A stretch of DNA of 64,000 nucleotides from Trueperaceae bacterium (GTDB lineage Bacteria; Deinococcota; Deinococci; Deinococcales; Trueperaceae), in assembly GCA_036381035.1 (NCBI GenBank), contig DASVDQ010000021.1, forward strand, positions 62,001-126,000, given 5' to 3'. The translations under genes were made by a program, and so were the position numbers. Below the pieces are notes generated by a model. That model ran no database searches. It was not told the DNA's origin and worked only from the letters and a program-made list of their open reading frames with translations. Below are positions 8,150 to 17,247 of the stretch, piece by piece. Numbering within the stretch: the first letter of the stretch is position 1; the number at the start of each line of letters is the position of its first letter.

Positions 8150-9364
8150 ATGCAGCGCGACGCCACGGTCTTCGACCTCATCGCCCGCGAGCACGAGCGC
8201 CAGCGCGCGGGCCTGGAGCTCATAGCCTCCGAGAACTTCGTGTCACGCCAGGTCCTGGAGGCCGTGGGGTCGGTGCTGACGAACAAGTACGCCGAGGGCT
8301 ACCCGGGCAAGCGCTACTACGGCGGCTGCGAGTTCGTCGACGAGGTCGAGCGCCTGGCGATCGCTCGCTGCAACGAGCTCTTCGGCTCCACCTGGGCGAA
8401 CGTGCAGCCGCACTCCGGCTCGAGCGCGAACCTGGCGACCTACTACGCGCTGCTCCAGCCGGGCGACAGGGTCCTCGGCATGGACCTCGCCCACGGCGGC
8501 CACCTCACGCACGGCTCGCCCGTGAACTTCTCGGGCATCTACTACGAGGTGAGGGGCTACCCGGTCGACCGCGAGACCGAGCGCATCGACTACGACGAGC
8601 TCGCCAGGATCGCCGAGGAGTTCCGGCCCAGGCTGATCATCGCCGGGGCGTCGGCGTACAGCCGCCTCATCGACTTCGCGCGCTTCCGCCAGGTCGCCGA
8701 CGCGGTGGGCGCCTACCTCATGGCCGACATCGCGCACATCGCCGGGCCGGTCGCCGTCGGCCTCCACCCGCACCCGCTGCCCCACGCGCACGTCGTGACG
8801 AGCACGACGCACAAGACGCTGCGCGGCCCGCGCGGCGGGCTGATCCTCGGCCAGGACGAGGAGGTGGGGGCCAAGGTGGCGCGGACGATCTTCCCCGGCA
8901 CGCAGGGCGGGCCGCTGATGCACGTGATCGCCGGCAAGGCCGTCGCCTTCGGCGAGGCGCTCACCGAGGAGTTCCGGGAGTACACGCGGCGCGTGCTCGA
9001 GAACGCCGCCGCGCTGGCGCGGGCGCTGGCGGAGCGCGGCTACCGCATCGTCTCGGGCGGCACCGACAACCACATGTTCGTCGTCGACCTCAGGCCGCAG
9101 GGCCTCAAGGGCAACAAGGCCAGCAACCTGCTCGACGCCGCGCTGATCACGGTGAGCAAGAGCATGATCCCCTACGACCCCGAGAAGCCGTGGGTCACCT
9201 CCGGCATCAGGATCGGCACGCCGGCGATCACCACGCGCGGGTTCACCGCCGAGGACATGCCCGTGATCGCCGAGCTCATCGACGAGACGCTGAGCGGCGC
9301 CGACCCGGCCAAGGTCGCGGCGCGCGTGCGCGAGCTCACGGACGCGCGGCCGCTGCCGGCCTGA
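8150..9364 (+). CDS. glyA: Serine hydroxymethyltransferase
   Basis: PLP enzyme that interconverts serine and glycine with tetrahydrofolate, feeding one-carbon metabolism; it complements metK upstream. The protein is 404 residues with the family hallmarks LIASENF near residue 25, [15 protein letters not shown] around 45-60, and the PLP lysine K222 in [29 protein letters not shown] near the C-terminus is also typical. A longer frame opens at 8120, but the TATACT box at 8137 sits inside it, so 8150 is the better start. Confidence 0.97.
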   Translation: MQRDATVFDLIAREHERQRAGLELIASENFVSRQVLEAVGSVLTNKYAEGYPGKRYYGGCEFVDEVERLAIARCNELFGSTWANVQPHSGSSANLATYYALLQPGDRVLGMDLAHGGHLTHGSPVNFSGIYYEVRGYPVDRETERIDYDELARIAEEFRPRLIIAGASAYSRLIDFARFRQVADAVGAYLMADIAHIAGPVAVGLHPHPLPHAHVVTSTTHKTLRGPRGGLILGQDEEVGAKVARTIFPGTQGGPLMHVIAGKAVAFGEALTEEFREYTRRVLENAAALARALAERGYRIVSGGTDNHMFVVDLRPQGLKGNKASNLLDAALITVSKSMIPYDPEKPWVTSGIRIGTPAITTRGFTAEDMPVIAELIDETLSGADPAKVAARVRELTDARPLPA

Positions 9365-9461
9365 GGGCGAGCCGCGCCCCTGACGGCCAGGGGGCTAGCG
9401 TCCCGCCCGCCGCCTGCCGCGAGCCTCGCGTCGGCGTCGGACCGCCGCCGCGGGCCCGGCG

Positions 9462-10931
9462 TCAGCGCCGGCGCCTGAGACGCTCCAGCCCCTCGCGCAG
9501 GCTGATGCGCATGCGCTCCACGGCCCTGGCGATCTGCCCCAGCTCGTCGTCGCGCCTCAGCTCCACGGGCTGCTCCAGGTCGCCATGGCTGATGCGGTCG
9601 GTGGCCACCAGCAGGTAGCGCACGGCGTCGGTGATGCCGCGCGTGAGCGAGAGCGCGGCGAGCACGGCGAACAGCACGGGGACCAGGCCCACGAGCAGCG
9701 CGGTCAGCAGCACGCGACCGAGGTCGTCGCGCAGGCCCGAAGGGTCCACGCCCACGACCACGGTGCCCAGCGGCGAGCCGAGGCGCTCCATGCGCGCGGC
9801 GGCCACCACCGGCTCGGCCTCGCGTAGGCCGACGACCGTGAGCAGCGTCCCCCAGGTGCGCGAGAGCGAGTCCACCCAGCCGGCCTCGGGCAGCGGCAAG
9901 GCGCCCCTGGCGGCCTCCTCGACGAGCCCGCTCGTCGCCGGCGAGAGCTGGTCGCCCCGCCCCTCCCAGCCGAGCACCGTCCGCCCGTCGGCGCCCACGA
10001 CGGCGACGAACGCCACGCCCTGGTCGGCGAGCTCGGCAGCGGCCCGGTCCTGCACGCCGACGAGCCGCGCCCTGATCACCGGGGACGACGCCGGCAGGCC
10101 GCCGGAGAGGCCCTCGATCGTGGCCGCCACCGCCGTCGCCGTGCCCTGGGCGCGCTCGAGCTGCTGGGCGCGCAGGGCCGGCAGGAGCGTGGCGCTCAGG
10201 ACGACGAGCGCGGCGAGCAGCGTGAGCACCGCCGGCAGCGTCGCGGCCGTGGCGATGCGGCGGCGCAGGCCGCGCCTGTCGACGTCGGGCGGCTCGCGCA
10301 CCAGGGTGGTCTTCGTGGGGTCGCGCGGCGGCGTGGTCGTCGTCGTGCCGGCCGGCGGGGCCTGCGTGGAGCGGGCGGCCTCCTCGGGCCCGTCGTCCGC
10401 CTCCGGAGCGCGCTCGGCGCTCCCTCCCTCGGCAGCGGCCTCGTGCGAGGACCCCGCGGCCCGCTCGCCCGGGGCGACCGCCTCCTCGGCGGCGCCTACC
10501 CCGTCCTCGGCGGCGCCGGTCTCGGCCTCCGCCGCCCGCCCCTCCTCCTCGGCGGCGCGGACCCGGGCCGGCGACGGGCCGATGCCCAGCCCCTCGGCGC
10601 GCGGGTCGAACGGCTGCCCCGGCGGCGCGGTCTCGCTCGGCGCCCCCGCCTCGCGGTCCCCGGCGTCCGCCGGCGGCGCCGGCGCGGCGAAGGGCACGGC
10701 GGGCCCGTCGACGCCGCCCTCGCGCAGCTCGACCTCCAGGCCGGCCTCGGCGAGGATCGCCGCCACGGTGCGCGCCTGCGCCTCCGCGACGGGCTTCGTG
10801 ACCGGCCCCGGCACGCGGCGCAGGAGCTGCGCCGCGCGGTCCTCCGGGATCTTGAAGCGCTGCGCCACGAAGCTCGTGATCCCTGTCAGGTCCTCCGGCA
10901 AGGGGCTGAGGACGACGACCACGTAGTCCAT
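9462..10931 (-). CDS. Membrane HAMP-domain sensor protein without output domain
   Basis: A 489-residue protein. Residues 1-75 form a small alpha/beta domain, 76-215 an Ala/Glu/Pro-rich linker of low complexity, then a transmembrane helix (about 228-255), an extracytoplasmic sensor region of about 150 residues, a second transmembrane helix (about 400-425) and a HAMP domain ending in Arg residues. The chain stops directly after HAMP, with no kinase, chemotaxis or cyclase domain. It overlaps by one base (TGATG) with the DUF4388 gene upstream, so the two are translated together and probably act together. The signal and partner are unknown. Confidence 0.8.
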   Translation of the reverse strand: MDYVVVVLSPLPEDLTGITSFVAQRFKIPEDRAAQLLRRVPGPVTKPVAEAQARTVAAILAEAGLEVELREGGVDGPAVPFAAPAPPADAGDREAGAPSETAPPGQPFDPRAEGLGIGPSPARVRAAEEEGRAAEAETGAAEDGVGAAEEAVAPGERAAGSSHEAAAEGGSAERAPEADDGPEEAARSTQAPPAGTTTTTPPRDPTKTTLVREPPDVDRRGLRRRIATAATLPAVLTLLAALVVLSATLLPALRAQQLERAQGTATAVAATIEGLSGGLPASSPVIRARLVGVQDRAAAELADQGVAFVAVVGADGRTVLGWEGRGDQLSPATSGLVEEAARGALPLPEAGWVDSLSRTWGTLLTVVGLREAEPVVAAARMERLGSPLGTVVVGVDPSGLRDDLGRVLLTALLVGLVPVLFAVLAALSLTRGITDAVRYLLVATDRISHGDLEQPVELRRDDELGQIARAVERMRISLREGLERLRRRR

Positions 10932-11851
10932 CACTGCCTCCCGGCTGGCACGGGGTCGAGCGCGAACATGTCCCTCAGCTCGGCCGCGCGTCGCGCGAAC
11001 TCCTGGCGGGCGGCGGCGTCGCCGAAGGCCGACTCGATCGCCGCGACGAGCTCGCCCACGCGGCCCACCGGCACGGCGTCGGCGCTGAGCCCCAGCTCGT
11101 AGAGGGCGTCCTCCACGACGATCGCGCCCACCGGTCCGAGCAGGTCGACGGCCTCCCTGGCCAGCTCCTGCGGGAAGCGCGGGTCGGCGACGGCCACCGA
11201 CTCGAAGCGGGCCAGGCCGCACCCGAGCAGCTCGTCGCCGGCGGCGACGACCTCGGCCAGGGGCCGGCCCGACGCCGCGGCCAGCTGGCGCAGGCTGGAG
11301 ACGCCGTCGAGGCGCCGCCACAGGTGCAGGGCCGCGAGCGAGAGCGACACGCTCTCCGGCGCGGCCACGCCGACGCCCAGGTAGGCGTCGCCGACCTCGC
11401 CGAGGACGCGGACGGGGCCGAACGGCCCGTCGCCGTACGCGTCGCGCGCCAGCGGGCCGGCCAGGGACGAGCGCGGCGGGTCGGCGGGCTCGCCGCTGAC
11501 CGCCGTGAGGACCGAGTCGGGGTCGACGGCCCCGTTCGCGGGCTCGTCGGCGCGCCGCGCGGCCTCGAGCAGCAGCGCCTCCATGGGCATGTCGAGGGTC
11601 CGCCGCGGCGACGGCACGCCGGCGCGGAAGGCGAAGCGGCCGTCCTGCCAGCCGAGCAGCTCGCTCAGCGCCGCGACGTCGTGGAGCGGCCTGGCGTCGA
11701 CGAACACGACGCGGCCGCTCTCCAGGTAGACGTACGCCTGCCGCTGCTGCGGGTGACGCAGCAGCAGGCAGCCCGAGGCGCGCGAGAGCGCCATGTACTG
11801 CAGCAGGTCGGCCAGCGCCCCGGGTCCGAGGCGCCCGCTGAGACTCGTCAC
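10931..11851 (-). CDS. DUF4388 (PATAN-like) domain protein
   Basis: A 306-residue cytoplasmic protein. The first 100 residues match DUF4388: SLSGRLGPGALADLLQYMALSRASGCL followed in the same domain by a YVYLESGRVVFVDA strand pair and an AALSELLGWQDGRFAF segment. Such domains occur in gliding, signalling and response-regulator contexts in Deinococcota and myxobacteria. The C-terminal 150 residues are helical and unassigned. GTG start with GGAG 8 bases upstream. It is co-translated with the HAMP protein, and a related domain occurs in the gene at 20235. Confidence 0.8.
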   Translation of the reverse strand: MTSLSGRLGPGALADLLQYMALSRASGCLLLRHPQQRQAYVYLESGRVVFVDARPLHDVAALSELLGWQDGRFAFRAGVPSPRRTLDMPMEALLLEAARRADEPANGAVDPDSVLTAVSGEPADPPRSSLAGPLARDAYGDGPFGPVRVLGEVGDAYLGVGVAAPESVSLSLAALHLWRRLDGVSSLRQLAAASGRPLAEVVAAGDELLGCGLARFESVAVADPRFPQELAREAVDLLGPVGAIVVEDALYELGLSADAVPVGRVGELVAAIESAFGDAAARQEFARRAAELRDMFALDPVPAGRQ

Positions 11852-11911
11852 GCGTCCGCTCCAGGCATGTTTCGCGCCATCCTAACAGCGCTCTGGCGCC
11901 ACTGCCCCGCG

Positions 11912-11920
11912 TGATACCTT
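11912..11920 (+). promoter_or_regulatory. Extended -10 promoter of homoisocitrate dehydrogenase
   Basis: TG-A-TACCTT, an extended -10 form similar to the metK and transketolase promoters. The leader is about 50 bases. Confidence 0.4.
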
Positions 11921-11977
11921 CGAGGGGCTTCGCCCACGTCGCCCCCCTGAGGCCGCGGGCCCCACGAGGAGTGTTCC

Positions 11978-12982
11978 ATGCCTACCATCTGCCTCATCCC
12001 CGGTGACGGCATCGGGAAGGAGGTCGTGCCGGCCGCGCGCCGGCTCCTAGAGGCGACCGGCCTAGACCTGGAGTTCGTGGAGGCCGAGGCCGGCTGGGCC
12101 ACCTTCAACCGCACCGGCACCAGCGTCCCGGCCGAGACGCTCACGAAGGTGACGAGCTCCGACGCGACGCTGGCCGGCGCGTTCACCAGCCCCTCCCACA
12201 AGGTCCAGGGCCACCAGGGCGCGATCCGCTACATGCGCCGCACCCTCGACCTGTTCTCGAACCTGCGCCCGGCGCGGTCCCGTCCCGTGCCCAAGTGCCT
12301 GCCGGGCATCGACATGCTCATGGTCAGGGAGAACACCGAGGGGCTCTACGTCGAGAACGAGCGCCGCTACGCGGGCGGCGAGATCGCCATCGCCGACGCG
12401 GTCGTCACGCGCCGGGCCAGCCTGCGCATCGCGCGCGTGGCGCTGGAGCAGGCGCGCCGGCGCCGCAAGCGCCTGGCCGTGATCCACAAGGCCAACGTCC
12501 TGCCCCTGACGTCGGGGCTGTTCCTCGAGACCGTCATGGAGGTCGCGAGGGAGTACCCCGACGTCGAGACCTACGACGTCATCGTCGACGCCGCCGCCAT
12601 GAAGCTCGTGCGCGAGCCGGAGAGCTTCGACGTGCTCGTCTCGACGAACCTCTTCGGGGACATCCTCTCCGACCTCATGGCCGGCCTCACCGGCGGACTC
12701 GGCGTGGCGCCGAGCGCGAACGTTGGCGAGCGCTACGCGATCTTCGAGCCCGTGCACGGCAGCGCGCCGGACATCGCCGGCCAGGGCGTCGCCAACCCCA
12801 CGGCCACGATGCTCACGGCCGCGATGATGCTCGACCACCTCGGCTTCAGGGAGGAGGCCTGCCGCATCGAGGCGGCCGTCGACCGGGTGCTGGCCGCGGG
12901 GCCCGTCACCCGCGACCTCGGCGGCGACGCCACCACCGAGCAGTTCACCGACGCGGTGATAGCGGCGTACACTTCCGCCTGA
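11978..12982 (+). CDS. hicdh: Homoisocitrate dehydrogenase
   Basis: NAD-dependent beta-decarboxylating dehydrogenase of the alpha-aminoadipate lysine pathway: homoisocitrate to 2-oxoadipate and CO2. The 334-residue chain closely follows the Thermus HICDH pattern: [11 protein letters not shown] at the N-terminus, VEAEAGW with GTSVP, the substrate-loop region [37 protein letters not shown] and the C-terminal [14 protein letters not shown] and [15 protein letters not shown]. The substrate-loop Arg pair distinguishes it from isopropylmalate dehydrogenase; the closely related isocitrate activity cannot be excluded. Its end overlaps the ftsX start (ATGA). Confidence 0.92.
   Translation: MPTICLIPGDGIGKEVVPAARRLLEATGLDLEFVEAEAGWATFNRTGTSVPAETLTKVTSSDATLAGAFTSPSHKVQGHQGAIRYMRRTLDLFSNLRPARSRPVPKCLPGIDMLMVRENTEGLYVENERRYAGGEIAIADAVVTRRASLRIARVALEQARRRRKRLAVIHKANVLPLTSGLFLETVMEVAREYPDVETYDVIVDAAAMKLVREPESFDVLVSTNLFGDILSDLMAGLTGGLGVAPSANVGERYAIFEPVHGSAPDIAGQGVANPTATMLTAAMMLDHLGFREEACRIEAAVDRVLAAGPVTRDLGGDATTEQFTDAVIAAYTSA
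12968..12973 (+). promoter_or_regulatory. -10-like box before ftsX
   Basis: TACACT, 8 bases before the ATG at 12982 and inside the end of the preceding gene. It could give ftsX its own leaderless transcript in addition to translational coupling. Confidence 0.35.
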
Positions 12983-13842
12983 TGTACGCGCTGGCGCAGG
13001 CCATGCGCGCCATCCGGGCCAACTGGGTGGCGAGCGTCTCCACCATCACCACGATGACGCTCTCCCTCACGATGTTGGCCACGCTCAGCCTGGCCAGCGC
13101 CAACCTCAGCCAGGTGCTGGCGAACCTGCAGGGGGAGCTCGAGGTGGCGGTGTACCTCGCACCCGAGGCCAACGACGAGCAGCTCGTAGGGACGGTGCGG
13201 GCCTGGCCGGAGGTCGAGCAGGTCGAGTACGTGCCCGCCGACCGGGCGCTGGCCGAGCTCGTCGCCGAGCTCCCGGCGCTCTCGCGGGCCGCCTCGTTCG
13301 TCGAGAACCCCCTGCCCGACACGATGCTCGTGCGGCTCCTCGACCCGGCCCTGACGCGGACCGTGCGCTTCCGGCTCGAGCAGCTCCCCGGCGTCGACGA
13401 GGTGGACGACGCCAGCGAGGCCGTCGACACCTTCCTCGCCGTCTACGACGCCCTGCGCGTGGGCGGCTCGATCCTCGTGGTCGTGCTCCTCTCCGCCGCG
13501 CTCTTCGCGATCGTGAACTCGATACGCGCGGCCATCACCGCCCGCCGCGACGAGATCGACGTGATGCGCCTGGTGGGCGCCAGCCGCGGCTTCATACGCG
13601 GCCCCTTCCTCATCGAGGGCGTCCTCCTCGGCCTCATCAGCGCGACGGTCTCGCTCGGCCTGGTGATACCGGGCTACCAGTTCGGCGTCGCGCGCCTCTC
13701 GGAGCAGTTCACGTTCGTGCCGTTCGTGCGCGACCCGGCCCTGCTCGGCTGGATCGCCGGCGCGCTGGCGGCGCTGGCCGTGCTCGTCGGCTTCGTGGGC
13801 AGCGCCATAGGCCTCTCGCAGTTCCTGCGGGAACGGCAGTGA
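12982..13842 (+). CDS. ftsX: Cell division protein FtsX
   Basis: A 286-residue inner-membrane ABC-transporter-like protein that, with the ATPase FtsE, activates peptidoglycan hydrolases at division. Topology fits FtsX: one transmembrane helix near residues 20-42, an extracytoplasmic domain (about 43-160), then three helices at about 165-190, 215-240 and 257-280. MRLVGASRGFIRGPF matches the family signature before the third helix. The ATG overlaps the stop of the previous gene. No ftsE is next to it, which is unusual, as ftsE normally precedes ftsX. The gene downstream encodes an EnvC-like activator, its expected periplasmic partner. Confidence 0.93.
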   Translation: MYALAQAMRAIRANWVASVSTITTMTLSLTMLATLSLASANLSQVLANLQGELEVAVYLAPEANDEQLVGTVRAWPEVEQVEYVPADRALAELVAELPALSRAASFVENPLPDTMLVRLLDPALTRTVRFRLEQLPGVDEVDDASEAVDTFLAVYDALRVGGSILVVVLLSAALFAIVNSIRAAITARRDEIDVMRLVGASRGFIRGPFLIEGVLLGLISATVSLGLVIPGYQFGVARLSEQFTFVPFVRDPALLGWIAGALAALAVLVGFVGSAIGLSQFLRERQ

Positions 13843-15134
13843 GGCGCCGTCTCCCCGCTCTCCTGGCCGCCGCCCTGCTCGTCGGGTCGTTCTCCGCCGG
13901 CCAGCCGGTGCTCGACTCGCCGGAGCGTCGTCAGCTCGAGGCGGACATACAGCGCTACGAGCAGCTCCAGGCCCAGCGGAGCCAGGAGCTGGCCGAGATC
14001 GAGGCGGCCCTGGGCGCCACCGCCGCCCAGCTCCAGGAGCGCATCGAGGAGCGCAACCGCGTCAGCGCCGAGCTCGCCGAGAAGCGCCGCGAGCGCGAGG
14101 GGATCCTCGCGCGGATCGGCGAGCTCGAGGAGCAGCGTCGGCAGACCGAGGAGCGCATCGCCGGTCTCGAGGTGCGCCTGGGCGAGATGCGCACGCGGGT
14201 CAGCGAGGTGCTCGTCGCCCTCTACAAGCAGCGCGGCTCTCCCGCGCTCTTCGCGCTCTCGCGCAGCAGCAGCTTCGCGGAGCTGAGGGTCAGGAACCAC
14301 TACGTGGGGCTGCTCTCCCGGCAGGACGCCGACGTCATAGGCGAGCTCGACTCGCTCCTCTACGCCCTGCAGATGGAGCGCCAGAGCCTCGCCGAGCAGG
14401 AGGACCAGCTGAGGCAGGCGGAGGCCGAGCTGGCCGCCGCCGAGGCCGAGCTGTCCGCGGCGCAGGAGCGACTCGACGCCATCGTCGCCGACCTCGAGTC
14501 GACGCGCGAGGGCCAGCTCGCGCTGCGGGCCGACCTCATCGCCGAGCAGCAGCGGCTCGAGGCGAGCCTCGGGGACCTGGGGGCCGCCCTGGACGCCGAG
14601 ATCGCGCGCCTCCGGGAGCAGGAGAGGCGGGACCGCGAGGAGGCGGCGCGCGCCGCGCAGGACCGCGAGCGGCAGCTGGAGGCGCAGCGCCGGGCGGACG
14701 CCGCCGCGGAGCAGCTGGGCGAGCTCGAGGCGGCGCTGCAGCCGCTCGAGAACGGCCTCGTCAGGCCCCTCGACGGCGCGCGCCTGATCACCCGCTTCGC
14801 CGAGGTCAACAACTCCTACATCGCGCTGCAGTCGCCGGTCGAGAACGCCGCCGTTCACGCGGTCGGCCCCGGCGTGGTGCTGGCGACGAACTACCTCGGT
14901 GCGAACCTCGGCTACCTAGTTGCCGTCGAGCACGGCAGCGGTTTGCGCAGCATCTACGTGAACCTCCGGCCGCCGGTGGTGCACGAGGACCAGATAGTGG
15001 CGCGCGGCGACCTGCTCGGCTACCTTGGTGGCGGGACGCTGGTCCATAACGACACGTTGCACTTCTTCATGCAACGTACCGCTGCTGACGGCGAGGCCAC
15101 CTACGTGGACCCCGCACCGCTGCTCGGTTGGTGA
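13839..15134 (+). CDS. EnvC-like murein hydrolase activator (degenerate LytM)
   Basis: A 431-residue secreted protein: N-terminal hydrophobic signal (residues 5-25), a long coiled coil rich in Glu, Gln, Arg and Leu (about 30-300), and a C-terminal LytM/M23-like domain (about 310-431). The zinc ligands of active M23 enzymes are mostly lost: the HxGxD segment is absent, the usual YAHL is YVNL, and the HxH motif is reduced to one His in TLHFF. This is the pattern of EnvC, which activates amidases without cutting peptidoglycan itself. GTG start overlaps the ftsX stop. The amidase at 18140 is a plausible target. Confidence 0.88.
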   Translation: MRRRLPALLAAALLVGSFSAGQPVLDSPERRQLEADIQRYEQLQAQRSQELAEIEAALGATAAQLQERIEERNRVSAELAEKRREREGILARIGELEEQRRQTEERIAGLEVRLGEMRTRVSEVLVALYKQRGSPALFALSRSSSFAELRVRNHYVGLLSRQDADVIGELDSLLYALQMERQSLAEQEDQLRQAEAELAAAEAELSAAQERLDAIVADLESTREGQLALRADLIAEQQRLEASLGDLGAALDAEIARLREQERRDREEAARAAQDRERQLEAQRRADAAAEQLGELEAALQPLENGLVRPLDGARLITRFAEVNNSYIALQSPVENAAVHAVGPGVVLATNYLGANLGYLVAVEHGSGLRSIYVNLRPPVVHEDQIVARGDLLGYLGGGTLVHNDTLHFFMQRTAADGEATYVDPAPLLGW

Positions 15135-15138
15135 CGAC

Positions 15139-17247
15139 TTGACCTGCACTACCTGCGGCAACCACAACCCAGAGGGCAACCGCTACTGCGGTATGTGCGG
15201 GAGCCCTCTCGCGCGCCAGCTCACCGGCCGCGAGCGCCGCAGGGTCAGCGTCGTGTTCGTCGACCTCGTCGCGTTCAGCTCGATGACGCGGGGCCTCGAC
15301 CCCGAGGAGGTGCGCGACCTCGCCGACAGGGTGCTCACGGCCGTCGCCGGCGTCATCGAGGACTTCGACGGCTACGTGGACTCGTTCAAGGGCGACGGCC
15401 TCATAGCGCTCTTCGGCGCGCCGCACTCGCACCCCGACGACCCGCAGCGCGCCGTTCTGGCCGCCGCCAAGGCTCTCGAGACCATCGAGGAGATCGGGCG
15501 CTCCCGCGGGCACGAGCTCGCGGGTCGGGCCGGCGTGAACACGGGCATCGTGATCGCCGGCGCCATCGGGTCGGGCAAGGTGCGCAGCTACACCGTCATG
15601 GGCAGCGCCGTGAACCTCGCCGCGCGCCTCGAGGAGGCCGCCAGCCCGGGCGAGGTGTGGGTCGGACCCGAGACCTACGAGGCGACCCGCCACCGCCTCT
15701 TCTACGAGCCCACGGGCGAGATCGAGCTCAACGGCTTCCCCTCGGTGCGCGAGGCCTACAGGCTCGTCGCGCCGCCATCGCAGCCCGACGTCGACCCGTT
15801 CGCGCACCTGGCCTTCGTCGGGCGCCACGAGGAGATGCTGCGCCTCACGGCCGCCCTCGACACCGTGGCGGCCACCGGCCAGGCCGCCGAGCTGTGGGTC
15901 GCGGGCGAGGCCGGACGCGGCAAGACCAGGCTCATGCGCGAGTTCGTCTCGCGCATCAAGGACAGGGCCGTGACGCTGTGGCTCGAGCTCACGCCCGCCT
16001 CGGAGTTCTCCTGGGAGCCGCTGGCCGAGCAGGTCTTCGGCCTCGCGCCCGGCCTCGAGGAGCACGCGGCGATCCTGCAGGCGCAGGCGGTCCTCGACGC
16101 CGTGATGCCGGGCGACACCAGGGCGCACCGCGCCGTGCTCGGCAGCCTGAACCTGGCGCCGCTGCAGACCTGGACCCGCCTGGAGCGCCGCCGCGTCGAC
16201 CGCACCAGCCTCGCCTGGCGCGACCTGCTCGCCCGCCTGCCGGGCCGGCAGGGGCGCCCTCCCGCCCTCGTGCTCGTCGTCGAGGGCGAGCCGCGCGACA
16301 AGCAGCTCCTGCAGTTCCTCGACCTGCTGAGGAACGCCGCCGCGCCGGTCCTGGTGCTGCGCTCGAGCCGCGCGCGCACGCTGCCGGAGGGCGCCGACGC
16401 GATCCACCTGCCGCCCCTGTCGTTCGAGGAGAGCCTGCACCTGCTCGGCGAGGTCGTCAGCCCCGCCCTGCGCGTGGCGGCCGACAGCCTCGTGCGCCAG
16501 GTGGGCGGCGTGCCCGCCTACGTCCTCGAGCTCGGCCGCGCGCTGTCGATCACGCAGGAGGAGTCGTTCTCGGGCTCGCTGGCGTCGCTGCTGCAGTCGC
16601 GCCTCGACATGCTCGACCTGCGCCCGCGGCGCCTGCTGGCGCAGGCCGCCCTGGTGGGCGAGAAGTGCTGGGAGGGGCTGCTCAGGGAGCTCGCCGGCGG
16701 CGTCGACGCCGCCGACATCAGGGTGCTGGTGAACGAGAACCTGCTCGTGAAGCAGCCGGGCTCGCTGATCCCCGATCAGGTGGAGTACCGCTTCCAGAGC
16801 GAGCTCCTGCGCAACGCCGTGCTGCGCATGGTGCCCTACGGGGACAGGCCGCTCCTGCACCTGCGCATCGCCACGTGGCTGGAGCTCCACGCGCCGCTGG
16901 CGCTCGCCTCGCTCACCGCCGAGCACTTCGAGAAGGGCGGCTCGCCCGACTCCGCCTTCGACCACTACCTGACCGCGGCCGAGCACGCGCTCTCCCAAGG
17001 CGACTTCGAGACCTGCTTCGCGCTCTACGAGCGCACGCTGGCCCAGAAGGTGCCGGCCGTGACGCTGGCGCAAGGTGCGCTGGCCTACCTCCAGGCGGCG
17101 ACGCTGCAGGGCGACCCCGAGAGGGTGGCCGAGGCGCGCGTCCGCGCCGAGCGCGCCGTGGCGGCCTGCCCCGAGGACGCCAGGCGCGACCTCGAGCCGC
17201 TCCTGGATCAGCTCAAGGAGGCCCCCGCCACGTCGACGCTGGGCTGA
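15139..17247 (+). CDS. Class III adenylate/guanylate cyclase with zinc ribbon and AAA ATPase
   Basis: A 702-residue cytoplasmic signalling protein. It opens with a zinc ribbon (C3, C6, C17, C20), then a class III cyclase domain (about 33-210) with both metal aspartates (D42 in FVDLVAF, D86 in FKGDG), K84, and the transition-state pair N159 and R163 in VNLAAR. A STAND-type ATPase follows with the P-loop GEAGRGKT at 256-263, and a helical C-terminus that resembles TPR. All catalytic positions look intact. TTG start at 15139, 4 bases after the EnvC stop. Cyclic nucleotide produced here could act through the Crp/Fnr protein at 50144, but that link is inference. Confidence 0.88.
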   Translation: MTCTTCGNHNPEGNRYCGMCGSPLARQLTGRERRRVSVVFVDLVAFSSMTRGLDPEEVRDLADRVLTAVAGVIEDFDGYVDSFKGDGLIALFGAPHSHPDDPQRAVLAAAKALETIEEIGRSRGHELAGRAGVNTGIVIAGAIGSGKVRSYTVMGSAVNLAARLEEAASPGEVWVGPETYEATRHRLFYEPTGEIELNGFPSVREAYRLVAPPSQPDVDPFAHLAFVGRHEEMLRLTAALDTVAATGQAAELWVAGEAGRGKTRLMREFVSRIKDRAVTLWLELTPASEFSWEPLAEQVFGLAPGLEEHAAILQAQAVLDAVMPGDTRAHRAVLGSLNLAPLQTWTRLERRRVDRTSLAWRDLLARLPGRQGRPPALVLVVEGEPRDKQLLQFLDLLRNAAAPVLVLRSSRARTLPEGADAIHLPPLSFEESLHLLGEVVSPALRVAADSLVRQVGGVPAYVLELGRALSITQEESFSGSLASLLQSRLDMLDLRPRRLLAQAALVGEKCWEGLLRELAGGVDAADIRVLVNENLLVKQPGSLIPDQVEYRFQSELLRNAVLRMVPYGDRPLLHLRIATWLELHAPLALASLTAEHFEKGGSPDSAFDHYLTAAEHALSQGDFETCFALYERTLAQKVPAVTLAQGALAYLQAATLQGDPERVAEARVRAERAVAACPEDARRDLEPLLDQLKEAPATSTLG

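Noticed and set aside
13839-15134. Active M23 endopeptidase
   Set aside because: Three of the four zinc ligands expected for LytM/M23 are missing, so activator function is more likely than catalysis.
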